Origin: Rubrivivax sp.
Lineage (GTDB): Bacteria; Pseudomonadota; Gammaproteobacteria; Burkholderiales; Burkholderiaceae_C
NCBI GenBank assembly: GCA_020248945.1
Contig: JADCGQ010000022.1
Coordinates: 103,404-167,403 of the forward strand
DNA: 64,000 nucleotides
Direction: 5' to 3'
Made by a program: the position numbers and the translations under genes. Shown here one piece after another: positions 1 through 9,210 of this stretch. Within the stretch, counting starts at the first letter, position 1, and every line of letters starts with the position of its first letter. The notes under the pieces were generated by a model, which was not told the DNA's origin, ran no database searches, and saw only the letters and a list, made by a program, of their open reading frames with translations.

Positions 1-1626
1 GTTCACGTTCTCCCAGGCGGCGCGCAGCTGCTGCGCCAGCGCCGGGTTGAGGCTGTTCACCGCGCCGGCCATCAGCCCGGGCGGCGGCGCCAGGCGCTGG
101 CTGCGGCGCACGCGCTCGGGCGCCACGGCGGCGGTCGGGTCGATGCGCACCCAGCCGCGCTGCGGCAGCCAGATCTCGGCCCAGGCGTGGGCGTTGCTGT
201 TGCGCACGATGACGTAGCCGTCCTGCAGCGCGTCGTCGGCGCCCTGGTAGCCGGTGACGATGCGCGCCGGCACGTCCATGGCCCGCATGATGACGACAAA
301 GGCGCTGGCGAAGTGCTCGCAGAAGCCGAGCTTGCGGTCGAACCAGAACTCGTCGATGGCGTTGTCGGCGTAGGGCCCGGGCTCCAGCGTGTAAGTGAAG
401 CCGGCGTTGCTGATGTGCGCCAGCACGGCCTGCGCGAGCACCAGGCCGTCGGCGGTTTGCATGCCCGGCTGGCTCCGCAGCTGCGCCGCCCATTGCAGCG
501 TGCGCGGGTTGGTGTTGGGCGGCAGGTCGACCAGATCGCGCAAGCCCAGCATGTCTGCGCGCGGGCCATGGCGGTGCTGCAGGTAGGCGGTGGCGGTGAT
601 GCGCTGGCGCTCGACCAGCGGGCGGTCGGTCTGCCACTGGCCGTCGACGCGCTGCACCACCAGCCAGCCGGGGATGGAGGGCGCGGTGCCGGGCATGTCG
701 GGCGTCATCTCCAGCAGCGGCAGCAGCGGCAGCTGGCTGGGCTCGATCGTCATCTCGTAGCGCAGCGGCGGGCCGGCCACCTGCAGTTCCAGCCGCGGCC
801 GCTGCGCCGCGGGGAAGGTGGGCGCCAGGCGTGTCCACTCGCGGCCGTCGAAGGTGGAGAGCACCGGGCCGCGGAAGTACAGCTGGCTCTGCGGCGGCGC
901 CGCGCCTTCGAAGCGCACGCGCAGCGCGATCGAGTCGTCTTCGGCGATCGAGGCCACGCCGCCGAGCCGCATCGAGCCCGACAGCCCGGTGCGACCGGCG
1001 GCGTCCTGCGGCAGGCCCCACAAGGGGCCGATGCGCGGGAACAGCACGAACAGCACCACCATCACCGGCACGCCCAAGGCCGCCGCCTTGGCCGCCACCG
1101 CGCCGGCACGCCGAAGCGAGGGCCGCCCCACCGGCATGTGCGCCAGCGTGAGTGCCGTCAGCAGGCCCCAGACCGCGCCCAGCAGCCACAGGCCGGTGAG
1201 CAGGGCCTGCGAGTACAGGAAATGCGTCAGCACGAGGAAGAAGCCGAGGAAGAACACCACCAGAGCGTCGCGCCGGGCGCGCAGCTCCAGGGTCTTCAGC
1301 GACACCAGCACCACCAGCATCGTGATGCCGGCCTCCTTGCCCAGCAGGGTGCGCTCCTGCGACCAGGTCAGCCCCGCCGCCAGCATCAGCAGGCCGGCCA
1401 CCAGCCAGCGGCTGGGCAGCGCGCCGCCACGCAGCGCGAGCACGCCACGCCAGGCCAGCACCGACAGCGTCAGCAGCCCGCACCACCAGGGCAGGTGCAG
1501 AAGGTGCGGCGCCACGGTCCAGCTGATGACGGCGAGCTGGAACAGGGTGTCGCGGGTGTCACGCGGCAGGTGGGCCAGGCGCTCGCTGGCGGCCTGCAGG
1601 CCGGAGGGCATGCTGAGCACCGTCAT
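1..1626 (-). CDS. TgpA-like membrane transglutaminase (DUF3488 plus transglutaminase domain), cut by the window edge
   Basis: Open on the minus strand from an ATG at 1626 to base 1 with no stop, so 542 residues are visible and the C-terminus lies outside the window. The first ~180 residues are strongly hydrophobic with several membrane segments, matching the DUF3488 part of TgpA proteins. A periplasmic transglutaminase-like domain follows. The catalytic triad is visible: Cys436 in GFCEHFASAF, His480 in NAHAWAEI and Asp496 in VRIDPTAAV. TgpA of Pseudomonas is a membrane protein with a periplasmic transglutaminase domain; the substrate here is unknown. The start overlaps the stop of the DUF58 gene as ATGA, so translation is probably coupled. 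The MoxR-DUF58-transglutaminase order is a common conserved operon, thought to concern envelope or protein-complex maturation. Confidence 0.9.
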   Translation of the reverse strand, partial: MTVLSMPSGLQAASERLAHLPRDTRDTLFQLAVISWTVAPHLLHLPWWCGLLTLSVLAWRGVLALRGGALPSRWLVAGLLMLAAGLTWSQERTLLGKEAGITMLVVLVSLKTLELRARRDALVVFFLGFFLVLTHFLYSQALLTGLWLLGAVWGLLTALTLAHMPVGRPSLRRAGAVAAKAAALGVPVMVVLFVLFPRIGPLWGLPQDAAGRTGLSGSMRLGGVASIAEDDSIALRVRFEGAAPPQSQLYFRGPVLSTFDGREWTRLAPTFPAAQRPRLELQVAGPPLRYEMTIEPSQLPLLPLLEMTPDMPGTAPSIPGWLVVQRVDGQWQTDRPLVERQRITATAYLQHRHGPRADMLGLRDLVDLPPNTNPRTLQWAAQLRSQPGMQTADGLVLAQAVLAHISNAGFTYTLEPGPYADNAIDEFWFDRKLGFCEHFASAFVVIMRAMDVPARIVTGYQGADDALQDGYVIVRNSNAHAWAEIWLPQRGWVRIDPTAAVAPERVRRSQRLAPPPGLMAGAVNSLNPALAQQLRAAWENVN

Positions 1627-2605
1627 GCGCCGCTCCATTCGGCCAGCAGGTCGAGTGCGTTGCGGCGGTGGGCGTCGCCCTGGCGCGGTGGCAGCTCGCG
1701 GCCGGGCAGGCGCAGGCCGCAGTCGATGCCGTCGCGGTCGGCCTGCAGCACCCAGGCGGCCAGGCGTGCCAGGCGCGGCTCGGTGCCGGCCGCGCCCGTC
1801 TCGGCCCAGTCGAGCCAGAGCGAACGGCTGGCCAGCCCGGCGGTCTCGCGGCTGACCAGTTCGCCCGTGGCCGCCACCTTCTTCCAGGCCACCTGGCGCA
1901 GCGAATCACCGCGGCGGAAGGGGCGCACGCCGTCGAGCTCGCTGCCGCGGCGGCGCTGCGCGGCGCGCTCGTCGCCCGCGGCGGCGCCGTGGCCGGGCAG
2001 CGGCGGCGGGGCGGTTTCGGGCACGGGCCAGGCGAGCACGCGCCCGGCCGGGCGCCACACGCTCCAGGCGCGGAACAGGCCGAAGGGGAAGTGGGTTTCC
2101 AGCACCAGGGCCGGCACCGCATGCCAGCCGCGATGCGGCGGCACGAAGCTCAGGTGCACACGCGCCTCGCCGCCCGCGGGCGCGTCGCACCAGGCCGGGT
2201 GGCTGCCGTGGCGGGCGCGGTCGTCGAAGCGCAGCGCCAGGCCGTGGCGTTCGCGCCCCGGGTTGCGCAGCACCACCTCCAGCTGCGCCGGCTGGCCTGC
2301 GAAGCCGCTGGCCACGGGCTTGAGGTGCAGCGTCAGCGCGCGCAGGTTGCCGTGCGTCAGGTGCATGCTCACCATGCCCGCGCCGGCCAGCAGGAAGGTG
2401 AGCGCGTAGCCGAGGTTGAGCTGGTAGTTGATGCTGGCCAGCAGCATCACCACCATCGTCAGCGCGAACATCAACCCGGCCCGCGTGGGCAGGATGTACA
2501 CGTTGCGCTGGCCGAGCTGCCAGGTGTCAGTGAGCGGCAGCCGCGCCTGCCACCAGGCGCGGAAGCGCTGCCGCGGAGACAGCGCAGCCGAGAGCTGCGC
2601 GCCGG

Positions 2606-2609
<4 letters not shown>
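1623..2609 (-). CDS. DUF58 domain protein
   Basis: A 328-residue protein. Two hydrophobic segments lie near residues 40-80 (GLMFALTMVVMLLASINY and LAGAGMVSMHLTHG), followed by a soluble domain. The DUF58 signature region is at about residues 235-255 (GSELDGVRPFRRGDSLRQV, then WKKVAATGELVSRE). DUF58 proteins resemble von Willebrand A-type domains and usually partner a MoxR AAA ATPase. Both junctions are ATGA overlaps, with moxR upstream and the transglutaminase downstream, so the three are almost certainly one transcript. The specific function in this organism is not known. Confidence 0.85.
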
Positions 2610-3556
<947 letters not shown>

Positions 3557-3597
3557 GCCGGCGACCTTACCCGAACCGGGCCGACCCTGATTCGCCG

Positions 3598-4536
3598 ATG
3601 AGCACCGCCTTTTTCAGCCATTCCGCCTGCCGCGGCCACGACATGGGCGCAGGCCACCCCGAATGCCCCCAGCGGCTGGACGCCATCAGCGACCACCTGC
3701 GGGCCACCGGGCTGGACATGTTCCTCGACCACCAGGACGCCCCGCTGGCCACGCCCGAGCAGCTCGGCCGCGCCCATGCCAGCAACTACGTCAGCCAGCT
3801 CGCCGAGCGGCTGCGCGTGGTGCAGGAAGAGGGCCAGCCGCGCGCGCTTGACCCCGACACCGTGGCCGCCCCCGGCACGCTGGCCGCCGCGCTGCGCGCC
3901 GCCGGTGCCGCGGTGGCCGCCACCGACGCCGTGATTGCCGGCCGCGCCCACAACGCGTTCTGCTCGGTGCGCCCGCCCGGCCACCACGCCACGCGTGACG
4001 AGACGATGGGCTTCTGCTTCTTCAACAACGTGGCCGTGGCAGCACGCCATGCGCTCGACGTGCACGGACTGCAGCGCGTGGCCATCGTCGACTTCGACGT
4101 GCACCACGGCAACGGCACCGAAGACATCATCGCCGGCGACGAGCGCGTGCTGATGGTGAGCTTCTTCCAGCACCCGCTCTACCCCTACAGCGGTGCCGTG
4201 CCCAAGGGCACGAACATGGTCAACGTGCCGGTCGATCCCTACTCGCGCGGCGCGGCCGTGCGCCAGGCCATCACTGACCAGTGGCTGCCCGCGCTGGAGC
4301 GCTTCAAGCCGCAGATGGTGTTCATCAGCGCCGGCTTCGACGCCCATCGCGAAGACGATCTCGGCCAGCTGGCCCTGGTCGAGGACGACTACGCCTGGAT
4401 CACGCGCCAGCTCGTCGACGTGGCCGAGCGCCACGCCGGCGGGCGGCTGGTGTCGTGCCTGGAGGGCGGCTACAGCCTGTCGGCTTTGGCGCGCAGCGTG
4501 GCGGCGCACCTGCGGGTGCTGGCGGACGTCGCCTAG
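3598..4536 (+). CDS. Histone-deacetylase-family protein (acetoin utilisation/acetylpolyamine deacetylase type)
   Basis: A 312-residue zinc hydrolase of the HDAC superfamily, which removes acetyl groups from acetyl-lysine or acetylpolyamines in the cytoplasm. The signature residues are present: tandem His in PPGHHAT, metal ligands in DFDVHHGNGT and SAGFDAH, and the catalytic Tyr in LEGGYSL. The start was set at the ATG of MSTAFFSHSACRG because family members begin there. The reading frame is open further upstream, but that extension has no family resemblance and runs into the moxR promoter region. The TAG stop is followed directly by the ATG of the MscS gene, so the two are probably co-translated. 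The true substrate cannot be read from sequence. Confidence 0.88.
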   Translation: MSTAFFSHSACRGHDMGAGHPECPQRLDAISDHLRATGLDMFLDHQDAPLATPEQLGRAHASNYVSQLAERLRVVQEEGQPRALDPDTVAAPGTLAAALRAAGAAVAATDAVIAGRAHNAFCSVRPPGHHATRDETMGFCFFNNVAVAARHALDVHGLQRVAIVDFDVHHGNGTEDIIAGDERVLMVSFFQHPLYPYSGAVPKGTNMVNVPVDPYSRGAAVRQAITDQWLPALERFKPQMVFISAGFDAHREDDLGQLALVEDDYAWITRQLVDVAERHAGGRLVSCLEGGYSLSALARSVAAHLRVLADVA

Positions 4537-5823
4537 ATGGCGGGCCCGGTCGTGGCGTCGGCCCCGGCGGCCGACGAGTTGTCCCGCCTCGTCGCCAACC
4601 TCACCAGCCCATCGGCGCTCATCGAGCTGGCGGCCTTTGTCGGCTGCCTGCTGCTGGCCTGGGTGCTGGTGCGTCTGCTGCGCGGTGCCGAGGCCCCGCG
4701 CGAGAACTCGGTCTGGTTCGGCCAGCGCATCGTCGACGGCGTGATGTTCCCGCTGGCGGCGCTGATGCTGGCGCTGCTGGCGCGCTGGCTGATGCAGGGG
4801 GTGGTGCCCACCGCGGTGTTCAAGCTCGTGGTGCCGATCCTGATGTCGCTGGCCGCCATCCGCCTGACGGTGCGCGTGCTGCACCAGGCCTTCCCCACGA
4901 GCCAGTTGGTGCGGCTGTTCGAGCGCAGCTTCTCGTGGGTGGCGTGGATCGCGGTGGTGCTGTGGGTCACGGGCATCCTGCCGCTGCTGCTGCAGGAACT
5001 CGACCAGATCACCTGGAAGCTCGGCGGCGCCACGGTCAGCGTGCGCAACCTCATCGAGGGCGCCCTCAGCGCCATCCTGGTGCTGATGGTGACCCTGTGG
5101 CTGAGTTCGCTGCTCGAGCAGCGGCTGCTCAAGGGCGCCACCGAGAACATTTCGATGCGCAAGATGGCGGCCAACGCGCTGCGCGCGCTGCTGCTCTTCG
5201 TCGGGCTGATGTTCGCGTTGTCGGCCGCGGGCATCGACCTCACCGCCTTGGGCGTGCTGGGCGGCGCCCTGGGTGTGGGCATCGGCTTCGGCCTGCAGAA
5301 GCTGGCGGCCAACTATGTCAGCGGCTTCGTGATCCTGGCCGAGAACAGCATGCGCATCGGCGACCTGGTGCGCGTCGACAACTTCGAGGGCCGCATCACC
5401 GACATCACGACGCGCTACACCAAGATCCGTTCGATCAACGGCCGCGAGAGCCTGGTGCCCAACGAGATGATGATCACGCAGCGCATCGAGAACCTCTCGC
5501 TCGCCGACAACAACATGCTGCTGACCACCGTGGTGCAGGTGGCCTACGGCACCGACGTGGCGGCGCTGCTGCCGGTGCTGCGCGACGTGGTCGCTGGCGT
5601 GCCCCGCGTGTTGGCCGAGCCCGGCCCGGGCGTGAACCTCTCGGCCTTTGCGGCCGACGGCCTGGAGCTGACCTTCGGCTTCTGGATCGGCGACCCCGAA
5701 AACGGACAGGTCAACGTGCGCACGGACGTGAACCCGGCGATCCTCGCGGCGCTCAACGAGCGGGGCATCGAGATCCCGTTTCCGCAGCGCGTGGTGCACG
5801 CTGCGGCCCGCCCTTCGGCGTGA
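4537..5823 (+). CDS. MscS-family mechanosensitive ion channel
   Basis: A 428-residue inner-membrane protein. Hydrophobic segments fill roughly residues 25-250. The conserved MscS pore helix follows (GALGVGIGFGLQKLAANYV), with its Gly/Ala packing pattern. Then comes the cytoplasmic beta domain, with RIGDLVRVDNFEGRITDI and LVPNEMMITQRIENLS. MscS channels open under membrane tension and release solutes after hypo-osmotic shock. The N-terminal region carries extra membrane segments compared with the short E. coli MscS. Its start codon abuts the stop of the HDAC-like gene with no gap. The large Mrp antiporter operon lies 145 bp downstream, so this region is rich in ion-homeostasis functions. Confidence 0.92.
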   Translation: MAGPVVASAPAADELSRLVANLTSPSALIELAAFVGCLLLAWVLVRLLRGAEAPRENSVWFGQRIVDGVMFPLAALMLALLARWLMQGVVPTAVFKLVVPILMSLAAIRLTVRVLHQAFPTSQLVRLFERSFSWVAWIAVVLWVTGILPLLLQELDQITWKLGGATVSVRNLIEGALSAILVLMVTLWLSSLLEQRLLKGATENISMRKMAANALRALLLFVGLMFALSAAGIDLTALGVLGGALGVGIGFGLQKLAANYVSGFVILAENSMRIGDLVRVDNFEGRITDITTRYTKIRSINGRESLVPNEMMITQRIENLSLADNNMLLTTVVQVAYGTDVAALLPVLRDVVAGVPRVLAEPGPGVNLSAFAADGLELTFGFWIGDPENGQVNVRTDVNPAILAALNERGIEIPFPQRVVHAAARPSA

Positions 5824-5968
5824 CGAGGCCGCCGTTGCCAAAGGGGCCTTTCCGGGGCCGGGGTTTCGTCAGGCTGGCGTCGGTGTCGAACCACTACACT
5901 CGCGCCGCCCATCGGGGGAGGGTGCACAGGCCGGCAGGCCTGCGCCGCGCCACGATGAAGACCACAAC

Positions 5969-8833
5969 ATGAGCGCGCTGCTACCCCTGATCGTTCTGCT
6001 GCCACTGGTGTTCGGCACCGTGTTGACAGCCCTGGCCGCCGGCGACGAGAGCCCGTCGCGCCGGCGGCTGTGCGCTGGCGTGGCCGGTGGCGTGGCCGGC
6101 GCGTCCTTCCTGATGCTGATGGCGCTGGCGCCCACCGCGTTATCGGGCCCGCTGCTGCTGTGGCAGGCCGACTGGGTGCCCGGCATCGGCCTGAACCTCG
6201 GCTTCCGGCTCGACGCGCTGGCCTGGATGTTCGCGGCGCTGATCACCGGCATCGGCCTGCTGGTCATCCTGTACGCCGCCTTCTACCTGAGCGCCGACGA
6301 TCCCGTGGGCCGCTTCTACCCGGCGCTGATGCTGTTCATGGCGGCCATGCTGGGCATCGTGCTGTCGGACAACCTGCTGCTGCTGGTGGTGTTCTGGGAG
6401 CTCACCAGCGTCTCGAGCTTCCTGCTCATCGGCTACTGGAACCGGCTCGAGGAGTCGCGCCGCGGCGCGCGCATGGCGCTGGCCGTCACCGGCGGCGGCG
6501 GCCTGGCGCTGCTGGGCGGCGTAGTGCTGCTGGGGCAGATCGCCGGCACCTACGAGCTTTCGGCGATGGTGGCCAAGGCCGAGCTGATCCAGGCCCACCC
6601 GATGTACCCCGCGGCGCTGGTCCTGGTGCTGCTGGGCTGCTTCACCAAGAGCGCGCAGGTGCCGTTCCACTTCTGGCTGCCGCAGGCCATGGCCGCGCCC
6701 ACGCCGGTGTCGGCCTATCTGCACTCGGCCACCATGGTGAAGGCGGGTCTGTTCCTGCTGCTGCGGCTGGACGAGGTGATCGGCGGCACGCCGCTCTTCG
6801 AAGGCCTGGTGGCCACGGCCGGCCTCATCACGATGGTCGTCGCCGCCGCGGTGGCGATGTTCAAGCACGATCTGAAAGGCCTGCTCGCCTACAGCACCGT
6901 CAGCCACCTCGGGCTGGTCACCTTCCTCATCGGCCTGGCCTCGCCGCTGGCCACGGTGGCGGCGGTGTTCCACATCCTCAACCACGCGGCCTTCAAGGCG
7001 GCCCTCTTCATGAGCGCCGGCATCGTCGACCACGAAACCGGCACGCGCGACATGCGCCGCCTGGGCGGCCTGATCACGCTGCTGCCGGTGGTGGGCACGC
7101 TGGTCATCATTGCCAGCGCCGCGATGGCCGGGCTGCCTCCGTTCAACGGCTTCATCAGCAAGGAGATGATGCTGCACGAGGCCGCCGGCGCCCCGTCCAG
7201 TGGCCTGTGGGGCGATCTCGGCTGGCTCATCCCGGTGCTGGCCACGCTGGGCGGCCTGTTCTCGGCGGCGTACTCGCTGCGCCTGGTGCACGACACCTTC
7301 TTCGGCGCGCCGGCCACCGATCTGCCGAACCCCCATCCGCACGAGCCGCCCTGGGGCATGAAGGCGCCGGTGCTGCTGCTGGTTTGCGTGTGCATTGCGG
7401 TCGGCCTGATGCCGATGCTGATTGCCGGGCCCTTGGTCACCGCGGTGTCGACGGCGGTGCTGGGCACGGCGCCGCCTGCGTTCACGCTGTCGCTGTGGCA
7501 CGGCTTCAATGCGGCGCTGCTGATGAGCGCCATCGCCGTGGGCGGTGGCGTGGTGCTGTACGCGCTGGTGATGCGCGGCGGATGGCTGCACCGCGCGCCG
7601 GCCGGCTGGGTGCAGGCCAAGGGCATCTTCTGGTGGCTTAACGACCTGCTGTTCGAAGCCGCGGGCCGCATCACGCGCCTGCTGGAAACCCGTTCCTTGC
7701 AGAGTTACGCCGCCTGGATGGTGGGTTCGGTCCTTGTTGTCGCGACCTGGGCGCTGCTGTCGCCGCCTGGCGATGCGCCGGGCACCGGCGTGCGCGACAC
7801 GAACCCGGCCTCGGCTCTGGCGGTGGTGGTGTGGCTCATCGTCGTGGCGGCGGCCACCGGCGCGGTGGTGCTGCAGCGCCAGCGCGTGGTGGCCGTGGTG
7901 CTGACGGGAGCCGTGGGCCTGGTGGCCTCGCTCACCTTCCTGGCCTTCTCGGCCCCCGACCTGGCGATGACGCAGATCTCGGTCGACGTCGTCTCCACCG
8001 TGCTGCTGCTGATGGGCCTGGCGCTGCTGCCGCAAGTGGCCAAGGCCGAGTCGGCACCCTGGCGGCGCTGGCGCGACGGCGCGCTGGCCGTGGCTGGCGG
8101 CGGTGGCATCGCCTGGATCACCTGGCTCGTGTTGACGCGCGACTTCAGCTCCATCAGCTGGTTCTTCATCGAGAAGTCGGTGCCCGAGGGCGGCGGCACG
8201 AACATGGTGAACGTGATCCTCGTCGACTTCCGTGGCTATGACACCTGGGGTGAGATCACGGTGCTGGGCATCGCCGCTGTCGGCGTGCTGGCCCTGCTCG
8301 ACGGCCTGCGCGCGCGGCGGCCGCTGGCCGATGACGCGGGCCTGGCCTGGAGCTACAGCGCCCCGCCGCTGATGCTGCGCATGAGCGCGCGCCTCGTGCT
8401 GCCGCTGGCGCTGGTGGTCAGCGCCTATATCTTCTGGCGCGGCCACGCACTGCCGGGCGGCGGCTTCATCGCCGGCCTGATCACCTCGGTGGCGCTGGTG
8501 CTGCAGTACATGGCCCACGGCCAGGCCTGGGCCGAAGGCGTGCTGCACGCGGGTGGCGGCCAGCGCTACACGCGCTGGATCGGCAGCGGCCTGCTGCTGG
8601 CCGGGCTCACGGGCGCGGGCGCCTTCTTCTTCGGCCGGCCCTTCTTCACCAGCACGCATGGCAACCCCGTGCTGCCGCTGCTGGGCGAGGCGCCGCTGGC
8701 CACCGTGGCCATCTTCGACCTCGGCGTGTACATCACCGTGGTCGGCGCGACCATGCTGATGCTGTCGGCCCTGGGCGCGGCCAGCAAGGAGCCGCCCGGT
8801 GCGGTGGGTGCGGCCGGCGGAGCGCGCTCATGA
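5969..8833 (+). CDS. mrpA: Mrp/Pha-type Na+(K+)/H+ antiporter subunit A fused to subunit B
   Basis: A 954-residue polytopic inner-membrane protein. The N-terminal two thirds resemble the proton-pumping subunits of complex I (motifs FWELTSVSSFLLIGYW, SAQVPFHFWLPQAMAAPTPV, LPPFNGFISKEMM). The Lys and His residues of the channel helices are visible, for example CFTKSAQVPFHFWLP. A DUF4040-like part near residue 640-680 contains LAFSAPDLAMTQISVDVV. The last ~130 residues (from about 810, with FWRGHALPGGGFIAGLI) are an MrpB domain. This A-B fusion is typical of the six-gene Pha-type systems of Gram-negative bacteria. The complex exchanges cytoplasmic Na+ or K+ for external H+, supporting pH and salt homeostasis. 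It is the first gene of an operon whose junctions are nearly all ATGA overlaps. Confidence 0.95.
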   Translation: MSALLPLIVLLPLVFGTVLTALAAGDESPSRRRLCAGVAGGVAGASFLMLMALAPTALSGPLLLWQADWVPGIGLNLGFRLDALAWMFAALITGIGLLVILYAAFYLSADDPVGRFYPALMLFMAAMLGIVLSDNLLLLVVFWELTSVSSFLLIGYWNRLEESRRGARMALAVTGGGGLALLGGVVLLGQIAGTYELSAMVAKAELIQAHPMYPAALVLVLLGCFTKSAQVPFHFWLPQAMAAPTPVSAYLHSATMVKAGLFLLLRLDEVIGGTPLFEGLVATAGLITMVVAAAVAMFKHDLKGLLAYSTVSHLGLVTFLIGLASPLATVAAVFHILNHAAFKAALFMSAGIVDHETGTRDMRRLGGLITLLPVVGTLVIIASAAMAGLPPFNGFISKEMMLHEAAGAPSSGLWGDLGWLIPVLATLGGLFSAAYSLRLVHDTFFGAPATDLPNPHPHEPPWGMKAPVLLLVCVCIAVGLMPMLIAGPLVTAVSTAVLGTAPPAFTLSLWHGFNAALLMSAIAVGGGVVLYALVMRGGWLHRAPAGWVQAKGIFWWLNDLLFEAAGRITRLLETRSLQSYAAWMVGSVLVVATWALLSPPGDAPGTGVRDTNPASALAVVVWLIVVAAATGAVVLQRQRVVAVVLTGAVGLVASLTFLAFSAPDLAMTQISVDVVSTVLLLMGLALLPQVAKAESAPWRRWRDGALAVAGGGGIAWITWLVLTRDFSSISWFFIEKSVPEGGGTNMVNVILVDFRGYDTWGEITVLGIAAVGVLALLDGLRARRPLADDAGLAWSYSAPPLMLRMSARLVLPLALVVSAYIFWRGHALPGGGFIAGLITSVALVLQYMAHGQAWAEGVLHAGGGQRYTRWIGSGLLLAGLTGAGAFFFGRPFFTSTHGNPVLPLLGEAPLATVAIFDLGVYITVVGATMLMLSALGAASKEPPGAVGAAGGARS

Positions 8834-9210
8834 CGCTGAGCCTGGAGTTCCTGGTCGCCACCGGCATCGGCTGGGTCACGGCCTGCGGCATCCTGCTGCT
8901 GCTGCGCGGGCGCAGCTTCGCGGTGGTGCTGGGCCTGAGCCTGCTCGGCTACGCCGTCAACGTGTTCATCTTCGTCATGGGCCGGTTGTGGACCGGCGCG
9001 CCGCCCATCCTGGGCACCGGCGCCACGGTCTTTGCCGACCCGCTGCCGCAAGCCCTGGTGCTGACGGCCATCGTCATCGGCTTCGCCACCACGGGCTTCG
9101 TGATCGAACTCGCGCTGCGCAACCGCCACGACGGCGACAGCGACCACGTCGACGGCCTCAGCGACGAGGACGTGCGCCGCCGCGAAGGCCCGCCGGAGGG
9201 CCGCCCATGA
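8830..9210 (+). CDS. mrpC: Mrp antiporter subunit C (NuoK-like)
   Basis: A 126-residue inner-membrane protein homologous to NuoK. Three hydrophobic helices occupy about residues 5-25, 32-52 and 72-98, including GLSLLGYAVNVFIFVMG and DPLPQALVLTAIVIGFATTG, which are conserved in MrpC/MnhC. A charged tail follows (RNRHDGDSDHVDGL). It starts inside the stop of the A/B subunit (ATGA) and its own stop overlaps the start of subunit D. The subunit forms part of the membrane core of the hetero-oligomeric antiporter. Confidence 0.94.
   Translation: MTLSLEFLVATGIGWVTACGILLLLRGRSFAVVLGLSLLGYAVNVFIFVMGRLWTGAPPILGTGATVFADPLPQALVLTAIVIGFATTGFVIELALRNRHDGDSDHVDGLSDEDVRRREGPPEGRP

Noticed and set aside
6140..8659. 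Long antisense open frame opposite the Mrp subunit A/B gene
   Set aside because: It is a His/Gln/Arg-rich shadow caused by high GC at codon position three. The plus-strand protein is clearly conserved.
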